Origin: Indibacter alkaliphilus LW1
Lineage (GTDB): Bacteria > Bacteroidota > Bacteroidia > Cytophagales > Cyclobacteriaceae
DNA length: 64,000 nucleotides
Direction of reading: 5' to 3'
Assembly (NCBI RefSeq): GCF_000295935.2
Contig: NZ_ALWO02000023.1
Span: 186,001 to 250,000 of the forward strand
This document shows positions 36,837-46,318 of the stretch, piece by piece. Positions within the stretch are counted from its first letter, which is position 1. The number at the start of each line of letters is the position of its first letter. The position numbers and the translations under genes are program-made. The notes below the pieces were generated by a model, which ran no database searches, was not told the origin of the DNA, and saw only the letters and a list, made by a program, of their open reading frames with translations.

Positions 36837-39392
36837 ATGTCAATAAACAATTACCAAACCGAAGTAGCCAAAAGGTTTACGATTTACAACAGTCTTTTTT
36901 TAGACTTACCATTTAGTGACATTCACCGCACAGGTACACTTTTGCCGATTTTGTCAAGCAAATGTCAGGAAGGATTTCAAAAGGAAAAAACACCTAAAGA
37001 AATCATTCAGGGTTTTTTTGAAGAAATGATGCAACAGAACAGTGAAAAGGAGCGGCATGATCTTTTGTTCAAAATGGTGCAGTATGTGGAAAGACAGGTT
37101 GTACTCTTTGATTCAATAGAAGATGCGGCTTTTGAAAAAATCCACGACCTAAAGGGCAAAGGAAGTATTTCAGCCTTGATCGCCCGTGCTGACAACGATA
37201 GGAAAAGAGAGGCTTTGATTGAAAAGCTGAAAACTTTTTCTGTCAGACTGACACTAACAGCTCATCCTACACAATTTTATCCCGGCAATGTGCTTGGAAT
37301 CATTACTGATCTGGAAGCGGCTATTAGAGACAATGACTTGGGCAATATCAACCTACTGTTGCAGCAATTGGGGAAAACCGGTTTTATCAACAAGGAAAAG
37401 CCAAGCCCTCTGGATGAAGCTGTCAGTTTAATTTGGTTTTTGGTCAATGTGTTTTATAAGAGTATCCCGGATATACTTTCCAAGCTGCTAAAAAACCTCA
37501 ACATTCCATCCCATGAATGGGATAATCCAGGCTTACTGAAAGTAGGTTTCTGGCCAGGAGGAGATAGAGATGGAAATCCGTTTGTCACTCATGACATTAC
37601 CGTCAAAGTGGCCGAAAGACTTCAAAAATGGATTCTGCGATGCTATTATAGAGATGTAAGAAAACTGCGTAGAAGACTTACATTCAAAAATGTAGAGCCG
37701 ATTATGCAGAAAGTGGAAAATGGTCTCTTTAATTCCCTTTTTGAAAATCAAGCACATTATACCAGCAAGGAGTCATTGCTTGAAGACCTCTACGAGGCAA
37801 GAAAAGGACTGATTGATTATCATGATGGACTGTTTTTGGATCAGCTGGATGAATTTATCCTTAAAGTGAAAATTTTCGGATTTCACTTTGCCAATATGGA
37901 TGTAAGACAGGATAGCAGAAAACACGATGGGCTTTGGGATGAACTGATCGAAGTGAAGTCAGGCAAAAAAGAATTGGAAAAGTATCATGCCCTCAATGAA
38001 GAAGGAAAAATCAATTACCTTCTTGGCTTAGAGTGTATACCAGAGGCAGAGGATCTATCAGATGAGTTTCATCAGGAAATGATGAAAAGCTTTGATGCAG
38101 TACAATCTGTTCAAAAAACCAATGGGGAAGAAGGTCTTCACAGATATATTATTTCTAATTGTCAATCAAGACTACACATCTTAGAGGTCTACCAATTGGC
38201 CAAATTGAGATTTGGTAAAGACCAAAATAACCTTCCTTTGGATATAGTTCCGCTATTCGAAACAATCGACGATTTGGCTGAAGCCCCGGGAATCATGAGG
38301 AAGCTTTATGAAAACAAGGCTTATTCCCAACATCTCAAGCAGCGTAAGTCAAAACAGACTATCATGCTAGGTTTCTCTGATGGCACCAAAGATGGAGGTT
38401 ATATACGGGCCAATTGGTCAATTCTCCGTGCTAAGGAAGAACTCACCAAGGTATCTAGGGAGTATGAAGTGGATGTGGTATTCTTTGATGGCAGGGGAGG
38501 GCCTCCGGCAAGAGGAGGAGGTAATATGAATAACTTCTATGCCTCCTTGGGAGAACAAGTAGAAAACGAGGAAATACAAGTGACCATTCAGGGGCAGACG
38601 ATTTCTGCAAATTATGGTAAGCCTGTTTCCTGTACATACAACCTCGAACAACTTCTTAGTGCGGGTCTGGAAAATGAACTTTACCCTTCTTCTGAAAAGA
38701 ATCTGAATGAAGAGCAAAGAGAACTGATTGAAAGGTTAGCGGAGACTTCTTATCAGTTCTATAAAGACTTCAAAAACCATCCAAAATTTGTCCCCTACTT
38801 GGAACATGTCACTCCTCTGAAGTTTTTCGGTCAGGTAAATATAGGTTCCAGACCTTTGAAAAGAGGAAAGTCTTCAGGTTTAAAATTTGAAGACCTCAGA
38901 GCTATACCTTTTGTGGGCTCTTGGGCGCAAATGAAACAGAACATTCCAGGTTTTTTTGGTGTAGGAGCAGCTTTAGCCAAGCTCAAGGAAGAGGGGGATT
39001 TTGATAAAGCCAAAAAACTTTATCAAGACTCTCTGTTTTTCAGATCTCTTTTGGGAAATTCCATGCAATCATTGGCCAAATCATTTTATCAAGCTACTGC
39101 CTATCTGAAAGACAATAAGGAGTATGGTGATTTTTGGAATTTGATGTTTGATGAATATCAAAGAACGATTCAATTACTCTTGGAAGTTTCCGGTATGGAT
39201 ACATTGCTTCAGGATAATTTGACCTCCAAGGAGTCCATAGCCATCAGAGAAAAAATCGTACTGCCGGTCATTACCATTCAGCAATATGCAATTCAGACGA
39301 TGCTGGAAACAGGCAAAGAGGACAGGAATCTCCAAATGTTGATACTCAGAACAATGTTTGCTATCATCAATGCTGCCAGAAATGCCGCTTAA
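36837..39392 (+). CDS. ppc: Phosphoenolpyruvate carboxylase
   Basis: Makes oxaloacetate from PEP and bicarbonate to refill the TCA cycle. I start at ATG 36837 (MSINNYQTEV), giving 851 residues; the upstream ATG at 36786 adds a poorly conserved hydrophobic tail. Motifs: LTAHPTQFYPG with His143 (Gln replaces the usual Glu of TAHPTE), PGGDRDGNPFVT, LGFSDGTKDGGYIRANW, FFDGRGGPPARGGG and FVGSWAQMKQNIPG. The last three deviate from enterobacterial wording but keep the catalytic Arg and His positions, as expected for the Bacteroidota branch. Single-gene unit with a terminator at 39413. Confidence 0.93.
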   Translation: MSINNYQTEVAKRFTIYNSLFLDLPFSDIHRTGTLLPILSSKCQEGFQKEKTPKEIIQGFFEEMMQQNSEKERHDLLFKMVQYVERQVVLFDSIEDAAFEKIHDLKGKGSISALIARADNDRKREALIEKLKTFSVRLTLTAHPTQFYPGNVLGIITDLEAAIRDNDLGNINLLLQQLGKTGFINKEKPSPLDEAVSLIWFLVNVFYKSIPDILSKLLKNLNIPSHEWDNPGLLKVGFWPGGDRDGNPFVTHDITVKVAERLQKWILRCYYRDVRKLRRRLTFKNVEPIMQKVENGLFNSLFENQAHYTSKESLLEDLYEARKGLIDYHDGLFLDQLDEFILKVKIFGFHFANMDVRQDSRKHDGLWDELIEVKSGKKELEKYHALNEEGKINYLLGLECIPEAEDLSDEFHQEMMKSFDAVQSVQKTNGEEGLHRYIISNCQSRLHILEVYQLAKLRFGKDQNNLPLDIVPLFETIDDLAEAPGIMRKLYENKAYSQHLKQRKSKQTIMLGFSDGTKDGGYIRANWSILRAKEELTKVSREYEVDVVFFDGRGGPPARGGGNMNNFYASLGEQVENEEIQVTIQGQTISANYGKPVSCTYNLEQLLSAGLENELYPSSEKNLNEEQRELIERLAETSYQFYKDFKNHPKFVPYLEHVTPLKFFGQVNIGSRPLKRGKSSGLKFEDLRAIPFVGSWAQMKQNIPGFFGVGAALAKLKEEGDFDKAKKLYQDSLFFRSLLGNSMQSLAKSFYQATAYLKDNKEYGDFWNLMFDEYQRTIQLLLEVSGMDTLLQDNLTSKESIAIREKIVLPVITIQQYAIQTMLETGKEDRNLQMLILRTMFAIINAARNAA

Positions 39393-39412
39393 ACAAAGTT
39401 TCTAATGATTTG

Positions 39413-39446
39413 AAAAAGAGGTCTTCAACTTGAAGGCCTCTTTTTA
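39413..39446 (+). terminator. Intrinsic terminator of ppc
   Basis: Stem AAAGAGG-CTTC / GAAG-CCTCTTT with an AACT loop and a T-run, about 20 nt after the ppc stop. Confidence 0.88.
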
Positions 39447-39525
39447 TTTGTGCAGGAATTGATGAGGCATTGAAGTATTTTGGAAAAAATGAATTATTTT
39501 CAATCGTTTTTCAATAATTTGATTT

Positions 39526-40341
39526 ATGTCTTTAAAACTTATCGTACCCATTGATTTTTCTAAATATTCATTGCAACAGCTCCGCTTAGCGGCTGCATGG
39601 AAAGAGAAGTATGGAATAGAAATCATGATTCTTCACAAGGTAGACCTTGTCTTTCCTTCACTTGCCAATGCAGACCTTAGGCTTAAGATGGAGTATAATC
39701 TCAAAAGGGAAGCGAAGAATAACATCAATGAATTATTGGAAGAGGTAGGCTTGGATATCAATAACGAAACCCAAATCATCAGTGGAAGCTTGATTGAATT
39801 TTTTAAAAATTCTCCAAAGGTATCAAAGGATGATATTATTGTTTTAGGCATCAAAGGATTAGATACATTTTCACGGATATTGATAGGAAGTACTGCAACA
39901 CAGTTGATCGATAATCTTGAACATGTAATTATAGGAATACCTTTAGACCTGAAAGAGCTTGTTCCTGAAAAATTGATGATAGGAACTCACTACAGAAAAA
40001 AAATAGAGCCCCAAGTATTAAGGAAGTTGTTGTCATTATTTGGTTCTACTTTGTCATATGTAGAGTTAGTTTCTATTATCAAATCAGAGGATGATGCAAA
40101 AGAGGGGGGGCATTATTTATCAGGTATTAAGAGTCTCATCGAGGACATAGTTCCTTCGCACTTTAAATTGATCGAGGATAAAAACCCTTTAGAAGGTTTG
40201 AAAAAAGTATATGAAGAAATGGAACATTCCATGCTTGTCGTTCAGAGAGGTTCCCGATCTTTTTCTGATCAGGTTTCCCGAAAATTCCTGATCAATGAAT
40301 TGGTTTACAATAGTTTTGCCCCAATAATTATACTTCCATGA
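39526..40341 (+). CDS. Tandem universal stress protein (UspA family)
   Basis: A 271-residue cytoplasmic protein with two Usp-like halves. The first begins with the canonical LIVPIDFSKYSLQQLRLAAAWKEKYG and ends with DDIIVLGIKGLDTFSRILIGSTATQLIDNLEHVIIGIP, close to the G-x2-G-x9-G(S/T) nucleotide loop. The second half (about 150-271) is degenerate and ends SFAPIIILP. It overlaps the following antiporter gene by 4 nt (ATGA), so it probably regulates or is tuned with that transporter. Confidence 0.88.
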   Translation: MSLKLIVPIDFSKYSLQQLRLAAAWKEKYGIEIMILHKVDLVFPSLANADLRLKMEYNLKREAKNNINELLEEVGLDINNETQIISGSLIEFFKNSPKVSKDDIIVLGIKGLDTFSRILIGSTATQLIDNLEHVIIGIPLDLKELVPEKLMIGTHYRKKIEPQVLRKLLSLFGSTLSYVELVSIIKSEDDAKEGGHYLSGIKSLIEDIVPSHFKLIEDKNPLEGLKKVYEEMEHSMLVVQRGSRSFSDQVSRKFLINELVYNSFAPIIILP

Positions 40342-42002
40342 TTGAGTTTCTCCAAGATCTTGCGGACAATCCATTTATGGAGTTTGCTTTGATATTTCTT
40401 TTTGCTGCTATACTAGGTGGTGTTGGTCAGTTTTTGAAGCAGCCTTTGATCGTAATGTTTATATTTTTAGGTATCATATTAGGCCCTTCTTTTTTGGATA
40501 TAGTTCAATCCAAAGAAAATATCCACCTTTTGGCTGAAATTGGTATTGCAATCCTGCTTTTTATAGTTGGCTTAAAGTTGGATTTGAGATTGATACAATC
40601 CACCGGAAAAATCGCATTACTGACTGGACTTGGACAGGTCTTATTTACTTCCCTATTTGGCTATTTGATAGGCTTAGCCTTGGGTTTTGGTAACTTGGAA
40701 AGCTTTTATATAGCTGTTGCCCTTACATTTTCGAGTACCATTATAATCGTAAAACTCCTTTCCGACAAAAAAGAAATTGACTCTCTGCACGGTCAGATTG
40801 CTATAGGTTTTCTAATAGTCCAGGACCTGGTAGTTATTTTGGTGATGATTGTACTTGCTACTATAGGTAGGGAAGGTGACGGGTCGGTGATAGAGGAAGT
40901 AGGAAAAACATTGCTCTACAGTGTTATTTTTGTTGGTTTTACCTTTCTGATGATGCGCTATCTCATCCCAAGGGTGAGTCATTTTCTAGCCAGGTCTCCT
41001 GAACTATTAACTTTATTCGCTATTGCTTGGGCAGTGGCATTAGCAGCTGTTGGAGAATTGATAGGATTTAGTGGTGAGGTCGGAGCCTTTTTGGCAGGGG
41101 TAAGTTTAGCCTCTTCCCCATTCAAGGACCTAGTCAGCGGAAGACTGACAAGCTTAAGGGATTTTCTTCTGCTCTTCTTTTTTGTAAACCTTGGTTCCGA
41201 CCTTGACTTTTCAGTGATCGGCGAACAAGTACCAAGTGCATTAATCTTTTCCTTTTTTGTCTTGATAGGCAATCCAATCATAGTTTTAATTATTATGGGA
41301 TTTATGGGATACAAAAAGCGAACTGGCTTTTTGGCTGGCCTGACTGTAGCCCAAATTTCTGAGTTTTCATTGATTTTTGCAGGGTTAGGTCTTAGTGTAG
41401 GACATATCAATGATGAAATTTTAGGCCTTATCACACTTGTAGGCCTAATAACCATTGCTCTTTCTACCTACTTGATTTTGTATTCCCACCAGATATACAA
41501 TCTCATTGCTCCTGCTTTATCAATATTTGAAAGGGAAAAGCTCAATGCTAATGAAAACCAAGACGTCAAAAAAGGCAAAGAGTACCACACCATTGTGATA
41601 GGGCTTGGAAGATTGGGGTCAGAAATCACAAAAAGAATTGAAAATGAGCGTGAAAACTGCAATTATTTCGGAGTAGATTTTGATCCGAATGTTGTCAAGA
41701 AGTATAAAGAAAATGGCAGGGATGTGATTTATGCCGATATCGAAGATCCTGACTTGTTGAGCCAGATTCCTTTTGAAAATGCCAAATGTATCATCAACAC
41801 CGTCCCTGTTCCGGAGTCTGCCAAGCATCTTTTATTAAAACTCCAAAGGTCAGATTACAAAGGAAAACTTTACTTGACTGCAATCAACTCTATTGACAAA
41901 AGCTATTTGAAGGATTTGGGTGCAGAAACTGTCTTGATGCCTCATCAATTAGCAGCTGCTAATTTTTATAATGAATATCTTAAACCAGAACTTGATGATT
42001 AG
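40338..42002 (+). CDS. CPA2-family cation:proton antiporter with C-terminal RCK/TrkA-N domain
   Basis: A 554-residue protein: about twelve membrane spans (residues 15-385) of the KefB/YbaL type, including LLFIVGLKLDLRLIQ, FSSTIIIVKLLSDKKEID and GEVGAFLAGVSLASS, then a cytoplasmic Rossmann domain (about 415-535) starting VIGLGRLGSEITKRI that binds a nucleotide and gates transport. Exports K+ or Na+ in exchange for H+. Co-translated with the universal stress protein upstream. No terminator close behind; the next gene starts 243 nt later. Confidence 0.92.
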   Translation: MIEFLQDLADNPFMEFALIFLFAAILGGVGQFLKQPLIVMFIFLGIILGPSFLDIVQSKENIHLLAEIGIAILLFIVGLKLDLRLIQSTGKIALLTGLGQVLFTSLFGYLIGLALGFGNLESFYIAVALTFSSTIIIVKLLSDKKEIDSLHGQIAIGFLIVQDLVVILVMIVLATIGREGDGSVIEEVGKTLLYSVIFVGFTFLMMRYLIPRVSHFLARSPELLTLFAIAWAVALAAVGELIGFSGEVGAFLAGVSLASSPFKDLVSGRLTSLRDFLLLFFFVNLGSDLDFSVIGEQVPSALIFSFFVLIGNPIIVLIIMGFMGYKKRTGFLAGLTVAQISEFSLIFAGLGLSVGHINDEILGLITLVGLITIALSTYLILYSHQIYNLIAPALSIFEREKLNANENQDVKKGKEYHTIVIGLGRLGSEITKRIENERENCNYFGVDFDPNVVKKYKENGRDVIYADIEDPDLLSQIPFENAKCIINTVPVPESAKHLLLKLQRSDYKGKLYLTAINSIDKSYLKDLGAETVLMPHQLAAANFYNEYLKPELDD

Positions 42003-42167
42003 GAAGGTACATTTTAGTGAATAACCTTTATTCTTCTCCATTAAATGTATCTCGAATATACCTTTAATTTCATTTTTTTATATTTTCATTTACGTTTTTA
42101 GACATCTTGAATAATATATAGATAAAAAATGTAAGACTTAAATTCTTTATTTTACCAAGTTTTCTTT

Positions 42168-42185
42168 AAAATGCAATTGCATTTT
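42168..42185. promoter_or_regulatory. 18-nt perfect palindrome upstream of the multi-PAS kinase
   Basis: AAAATGCAATTGCATTTT, about 60 nt before the kinase start codon and 165 nt behind the antiporter gene. Too AT-rich for a good terminator; it could be an operator. Confidence 0.3.
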
Positions 42186-42245
42186 TAAAAGTAAGTTCTT
42201 CAATAAAGTCTTTTTTTTGGAGATCGAAATGTACCATAAACCACT

Positions 42246-45200
42246 ATGACAACTAAAGCAAACCCAAAATCACATAGCAGAAATCAAGTACTTAAGGATC
42301 TGGAATTATTAAAAAATATATCACATGAAGATTTTGACGCAATAACTGAACTTGCCAGCTATGTCTGTAATACCCCGATAAGTTTTATTTCTTTTATAGG
42401 AGAGGAAGAAGAATTTTTTATATCTCAACAAGGAATTCAATTTCCAAAGACCTCTTTATCAAATAGTATTGGAGCCAAAGTTTTGGATTCACCCCGCTAT
42501 CCTTTTGTCATCAAAGATCTCAGAAAGGATGAGCGGTTTAAGTTGTTGGATCTGAAAAGTAACAGCCAAGAAATAATTTTTTATGCGGCTATTCCATTGG
42601 CCATGGAAGATGAGCTCCCTGTCGGTATTTTGGGGGTGATGGATTACATTCCCAGAGATTTGGATAAGGGACAGCCTGAGGCACTTAAAAATCTTGGTAA
42701 GCAGGTGGTCAAACTACTTGAATTAAGAAGAAGTGAAAAGGCAAGGCAATTAAAGGAACGGAGGTACAGAGCTTTGATCGAAGAAGGGACCGACCTTCTT
42801 TTCATGTTGGATAAAGATGCAAATTTCCTTGAAATTGGTCCAACCGTTCCTTCTAAGCTTGGTTATCAAATTGAGGAATTGAAGGGTAAAAATGGTTTTG
42901 ATTTTTTTCACCCCGACGATAGAGCAAGAGTCCAATCCGAATATGCTGAGCTTCAATTTAAAAAGAAAGTAAAATCCACACCTTACAGATTTAGGCATAA
43001 GGAGGGAAATTACATTTGGTTTCAAAGTACTGGGGTTAACCTTTATGATGATGAAGCTGTACAGGCAATCATTGTGAATTCCACTGATATTTCTGAAATC
43101 ATGGAGCATGAAAGCAGGTTCAGGTCTTTGGTGCAGGATGGAAATGACTTGATTACCGTCCACGACCTGGAAGGTAATTATCTCTATGTAAGTCCAACTG
43201 CTAAGAGTATTTTGGGAGTAGAACCTGAGATGATAACCAATCAAAATGTTTTTGACTTTATACACGAAGATGATAAAGAAAGAGTAAAACAAAATTTTGA
43301 AAGGCTTTTTGATTCAAAAAGAATAGAGATTGAACCTTTTAGATATCAGAATGGGCAAGGTGATTGGCGATGGCTGGAAACTATTGCGACCAATCTTTTG
43401 GAAGATAAAAATATCAATGGGATTGTTGCCAACTCTAGGGACATTACTGAAAAGTATATTGCCCTTCAAAAGTTGGCGAAAAGTGAAGCCAGATATCGTG
43501 TGTTTTTTGAATCACAGACCAACTATGTGATCAGGACAGATCTGGAAGGCAAGTACACTTATATTAACAAGAAATTCCAAGAAGAATTTGCATGGATGTA
43601 CAAAAATAGCCCAATAGGTCAGGCAAGTATTTGTAGCATTTGTGAACATCACCATCAACGGGTGAACGATATCGTGGCAAAATGTATAGAAAACCCTGAA
43701 AAGGTATTTAAAGTAGAAATCGACAAACCTGCCCGTAATGGTGGGATTTTAACTACATTATGGGACTTTGTGTGTTTACTAGATGAAGAAGGAAACCCTT
43801 CTGAAATTCAATGCTCAGGAATTGATATTACAGAGAGAATCAAAGCAGAAAAAGAGCTTAAGAGAGTCAATGAAATGTTTGAATTACTCAATGAAGCAAG
43901 TTCTGAGTGTTTGTATGAATATCTTCCACAAGATAAATTGCTCTATATGGGCAAAAACTTTGAAAGAATATTTTTACATAAAAGGAAACCAATCGAAGAA
44001 TGCCTGGAGTTTATCCATACTTTAAGACATCCGGAAGAGAATGAAAAGATGAGTAAAATCTTCTATAAAACTGTCCATGAGAGCAAAGAAACAGCCTTGA
44101 ACATAAGATACAGATTGCTCAATGGTAAAGGGGAGTACAGGTGGGTAGAAGATTCGGCAGTAATTCTGAGAGACCAAGATGGAAAAGCTATAAGAGTTAT
44201 TGGGACCATAAAAGACATCACTGAATTTTATAAAATCCAATTACTTCTGGATGTTGCCACGGGAATTTCAAAACTAGGAGCTTGGGAAATCGATGTTAAA
44301 AATATGGATATCAGTTGGACAACTACTACTTGTGATATTCATGAAGTACCGCATGGGTTTAAACCTGATTTTAAAACGGCCTTGACTTTTTTCAGACAGG
44401 ATTTTAAAAAAACTGCCAAAGACAATGTGAAAAAAACTATAGAGGAAGGTATCCCCTTTGATTTTGAAGCAGTGATCATAACAGCAAATGGCATTGAAAA
44501 ATGGGTCAGGGTTATTGGAACACCTGAACTGGTCTCCAATAAATGTATGCGTGTCTATGGGAGTTTTCAGGATATACATGAGAGAAAGACAGCTGAAGAA
44601 AGGATAAAACAATCAAATGAGCGGTTTGAAATCATCACCAGGGCCACGCAGGATGCGATCTGGGATTATGACATCGCCAGTGATGAAGTGTTTTGGGGTA
44701 TTGGCTTCAAAAATCTCTTTGGGTATGATGTCCAAGAGCTTAAACCCAGTTTTCAGTTTTTTGCAAGCCTCATCCATCCACAGGACAGAAAAAAGGTCAT
44801 GCGAAAAATCTTTAGAATCATGTCCGGAAAAGAAAAAAAGAATTCTTGGTATGGAGAGTTCAGGCTATTGAAGCAAGATGGTACTTACGCCCATGTCAGT
44901 GACCAAGCTATTTTTGTGAGAGATTCATCAGGGGTAGTGACAAGAGCTCTGGGGGCTATTTCTGACATAAGTCCCAGAAAGGAGTACGAAAAATCACTTA
45001 AACAGCTTAACACAAAGCTTGAAAAAAGTATACAGGAGTTAAGGTTTTCAAACCAAGAATTAGAACAATTTGCTTATGTGGTGTCGCATGATTTGCAGGA
45101 ACCATTACGCATGGTCAAAAGCTTTATGGAATTACTTGAAAAGCGATATGGTAACCTATTGGATGACAAAGCAAAACAGTATATCCATTACGCCATTGAC

Positions 45201-45719
45201 GGGTCTTCCAGAATGAAAAACATCATCCTGGATTTACTTGAATTTTCGCGTGTAGGCAGGCACCAGGAATACAAAAAAGATATTTGTATCAGAATGATCA
45301 TTGACGATGTTCTTGAAATGTACAAGAGGAAAATATCAAACTCAAAGGCAAAAATCATGATAGGAGAAATGCCGGAAATTTATTCTTATAAAACTCCGGT
45401 CATGCAGATTTTCCAAAATCTTATAGGAAATTCAATCAAGTACTCTAAACAAGGTATTCCACCAGTAATTGAAATCACTGCTCTATCCAAAAAGAACTTC
45501 TGGGAATTTAGTGTAAAAGACAATGGAATCGGGATAGATGAGGGTGATCAAGAAAAGATTTTCAATGTTTTTCAACGTCTTCACGGACGAAATGAATACT
45601 CCGGTACGGGTATAGGCCTTGCAATTGTCAAAAAGAATGTGGAATCCTTGGGTGGAAAAATAAATGTAGTTTCAGTAAAAGGAGAGGGGAGTACTTTCAG
45701 TTTTACCATTAAGAAATAA
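42246..45719 (+). CDS. GAF/six-PAS sensor histidine kinase
   Basis: A 1157-residue soluble kinase without membrane spans. A GAF domain (about 20-160) is followed by six PAS units (about 170-290, 290-410, 415-540, 540-660, 665-790 and 795-920), several ending in a PAC-like DITE or DISE segment. The DHp helix has the H-box FAYVVSHDLQEPLRMVKSFMELL; the ATPase domain has the N-box FQNLIGNSIKYS, DNGIGID, GTGIGLAIVKK and GEGSTFSF. The SHDLQEPLR type is common among phytochrome-like kinases. No receiver domain or response regulator is adjacent, so its target is unknown. Confidence 0.93.
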   Translation: MTTKANPKSHSRNQVLKDLELLKNISHEDFDAITELASYVCNTPISFISFIGEEEEFFISQQGIQFPKTSLSNSIGAKVLDSPRYPFVIKDLRKDERFKLLDLKSNSQEIIFYAAIPLAMEDELPVGILGVMDYIPRDLDKGQPEALKNLGKQVVKLLELRRSEKARQLKERRYRALIEEGTDLLFMLDKDANFLEIGPTVPSKLGYQIEELKGKNGFDFFHPDDRARVQSEYAELQFKKKVKSTPYRFRHKEGNYIWFQSTGVNLYDDEAVQAIIVNSTDISEIMEHESRFRSLVQDGNDLITVHDLEGNYLYVSPTAKSILGVEPEMITNQNVFDFIHEDDKERVKQNFERLFDSKRIEIEPFRYQNGQGDWRWLETIATNLLEDKNINGIVANSRDITEKYIALQKLAKSEARYRVFFESQTNYVIRTDLEGKYTYINKKFQEEFAWMYKNSPIGQASICSICEHHHQRVNDIVAKCIENPEKVFKVEIDKPARNGGILTTLWDFVCLLDEEGNPSEIQCSGIDITERIKAEKELKRVNEMFELLNEASSECLYEYLPQDKLLYMGKNFERIFLHKRKPIEECLEFIHTLRHPEENEKMSKIFYKTVHESKETALNIRYRLLNGKGEYRWVEDSAVILRDQDGKAIRVIGTIKDITEFYKIQLLLDVATGISKLGAWEIDVKNMDISWTTTTCDIHEVPHGFKPDFKTALTFFRQDFKKTAKDNVKKTIEEGIPFDFEAVIITANGIEKWVRVIGTPELVSNKCMRVYGSFQDIHERKTAEERIKQSNERFEIITRATQDAIWDYDIASDEVFWGIGFKNLFGYDVQELKPSFQFFASLIHPQDRKKVMRKIFRIMSGKEKKNSWYGEFRLLKQDGTYAHVSDQAIFVRDSSGVVTRALGAISDISPRKEYEKSLKQLNTKLEKSIQELRFSNQELEQFAYVVSHDLQEPLRMVKSFMELLEKRYGNLLDDKAKQYIHYAIDGSSRMKNIILDLLEFSRVGRHQEYKKDICIRMIIDDVLEMYKRKISNSKAKIMIGEMPEIYSYKTPVMQIFQNLIGNSIKYSKQGIPPVIEITALSKKNFWEFSVKDNGIGIDEGDQEKIFNVFQRLHGRNEYSGTGIGLAIVKKNVESLGGKINVVSVKGEGSTFSFTIKK

Positions 45720-45755
45720 AAAAGGAAAGACCAGGTTAAGGTCTTTCCTTTTTTG
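45718..45755 (+). terminator. Intrinsic terminator of the multi-PAS kinase
   Basis: Stem AAGGAAAGACC/GGTCTTTCCTT with a short loop and a run of T, directly after the stop codon. Confidence 0.9.
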
Positions 45756-45790
45756 GTTTTGATAAAAAGCTACAGAAAGCAACTTAGATT

Positions 45791-46204
45791 TTATTTACTT
45801 AAAGAGTATTCTACTACAATTTCAGTATCCAGGAGTACGGAAATTGGACAGTTTTCTTCGGCGTCTTTTACAGCTTTAGAAAATTCATCTTCAGAAATGT
45901 CAGGTACTTTTGCATCAAGGTCAATTTTGGATTTTGTTATTTTGCCATCAGCCAATGTTATTGTGCATTTGGCATTCAATTCATCGGCGGTAAAACCGGC
46001 CTCACCTAAGCTAAAACTCAATTTCATGGCAAAACAGCCTGCATGGGCAGCTGCAATTAATTCTTCAGGATTGGTACCTTTACCATCCTCAAATCTGGAA
46101 GAAAAAGAATACTGAGTGTTTTCCAACACCCCCGTTTGGGTTGAAAGCTTGCCTTTTCCTTCTTTTCCTGAACCTTGCCAAACGGCAGTTGCATGTCTTT
46201 TCAT
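45791..46204 (-). CDS. OsmC-family peroxiredoxin
   Basis: A 137-residue cytoplasmic protein. The two redox cysteines of the OsmC/Ohr fold are Cys57 (AHAGCFAM) and Cys119 (ENCPIS), and GTNPEELIAAAHAGCF is the family core. Reduces organic hydroperoxides. The wording (GKGTNPEE, VPDISEDEF) favours the OsmC rather than the Ohr branch. Stands alone on the minus strand, convergent to the kinase. Confidence 0.92.
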   Translation of the reverse strand: MKRHATAVWQGSGKEGKGKLSTQTGVLENTQYSFSSRFEDGKGTNPEELIAAAHAGCFAMKLSFSLGEAGFTADELNAKCTITLADGKITKSKIDLDAKVPDISEDEFSKAVKDAEENCPISVLLDTEIVVEYSLSK

Positions 46205-46267
46205 TGGTTTTGTTTTTTTAAATGTTAAAAGTGAATTTGTAATTTCTTATAAGTTAAAAATAATAAA

Positions 46268-46290
46268 GACCGTCTCAAAACCGAGACGGC
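46268..46290 (-). terminator. Intrinsic terminator of the S9 peptidase gene
   Basis: On the minus strand GGCCGTCTC...GAGACGGTC forms a stem of at least 7 bp with a 6-nt loop, followed by TTTATTATTTTT; about 30 nt after the stop. Confidence 0.85.
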
Positions 46291-46318
46291 CATTTAAATC
46301 AGAAAATTGATTTTACAC

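Noticed and set aside
40979-41455. 158-codon antisense frame within the CPA2 antiporter gene
   Set aside because: Lies fully inside a well-supported membrane protein gene; its Ser/Pro/Lys-rich product is typical of an antisense shadow of hydrophobic codons.
42750-43292. 180-codon antisense frame within the multi-PAS kinase
   Set aside because: Fully inside the PAS-coding frame and without recognisable domains.
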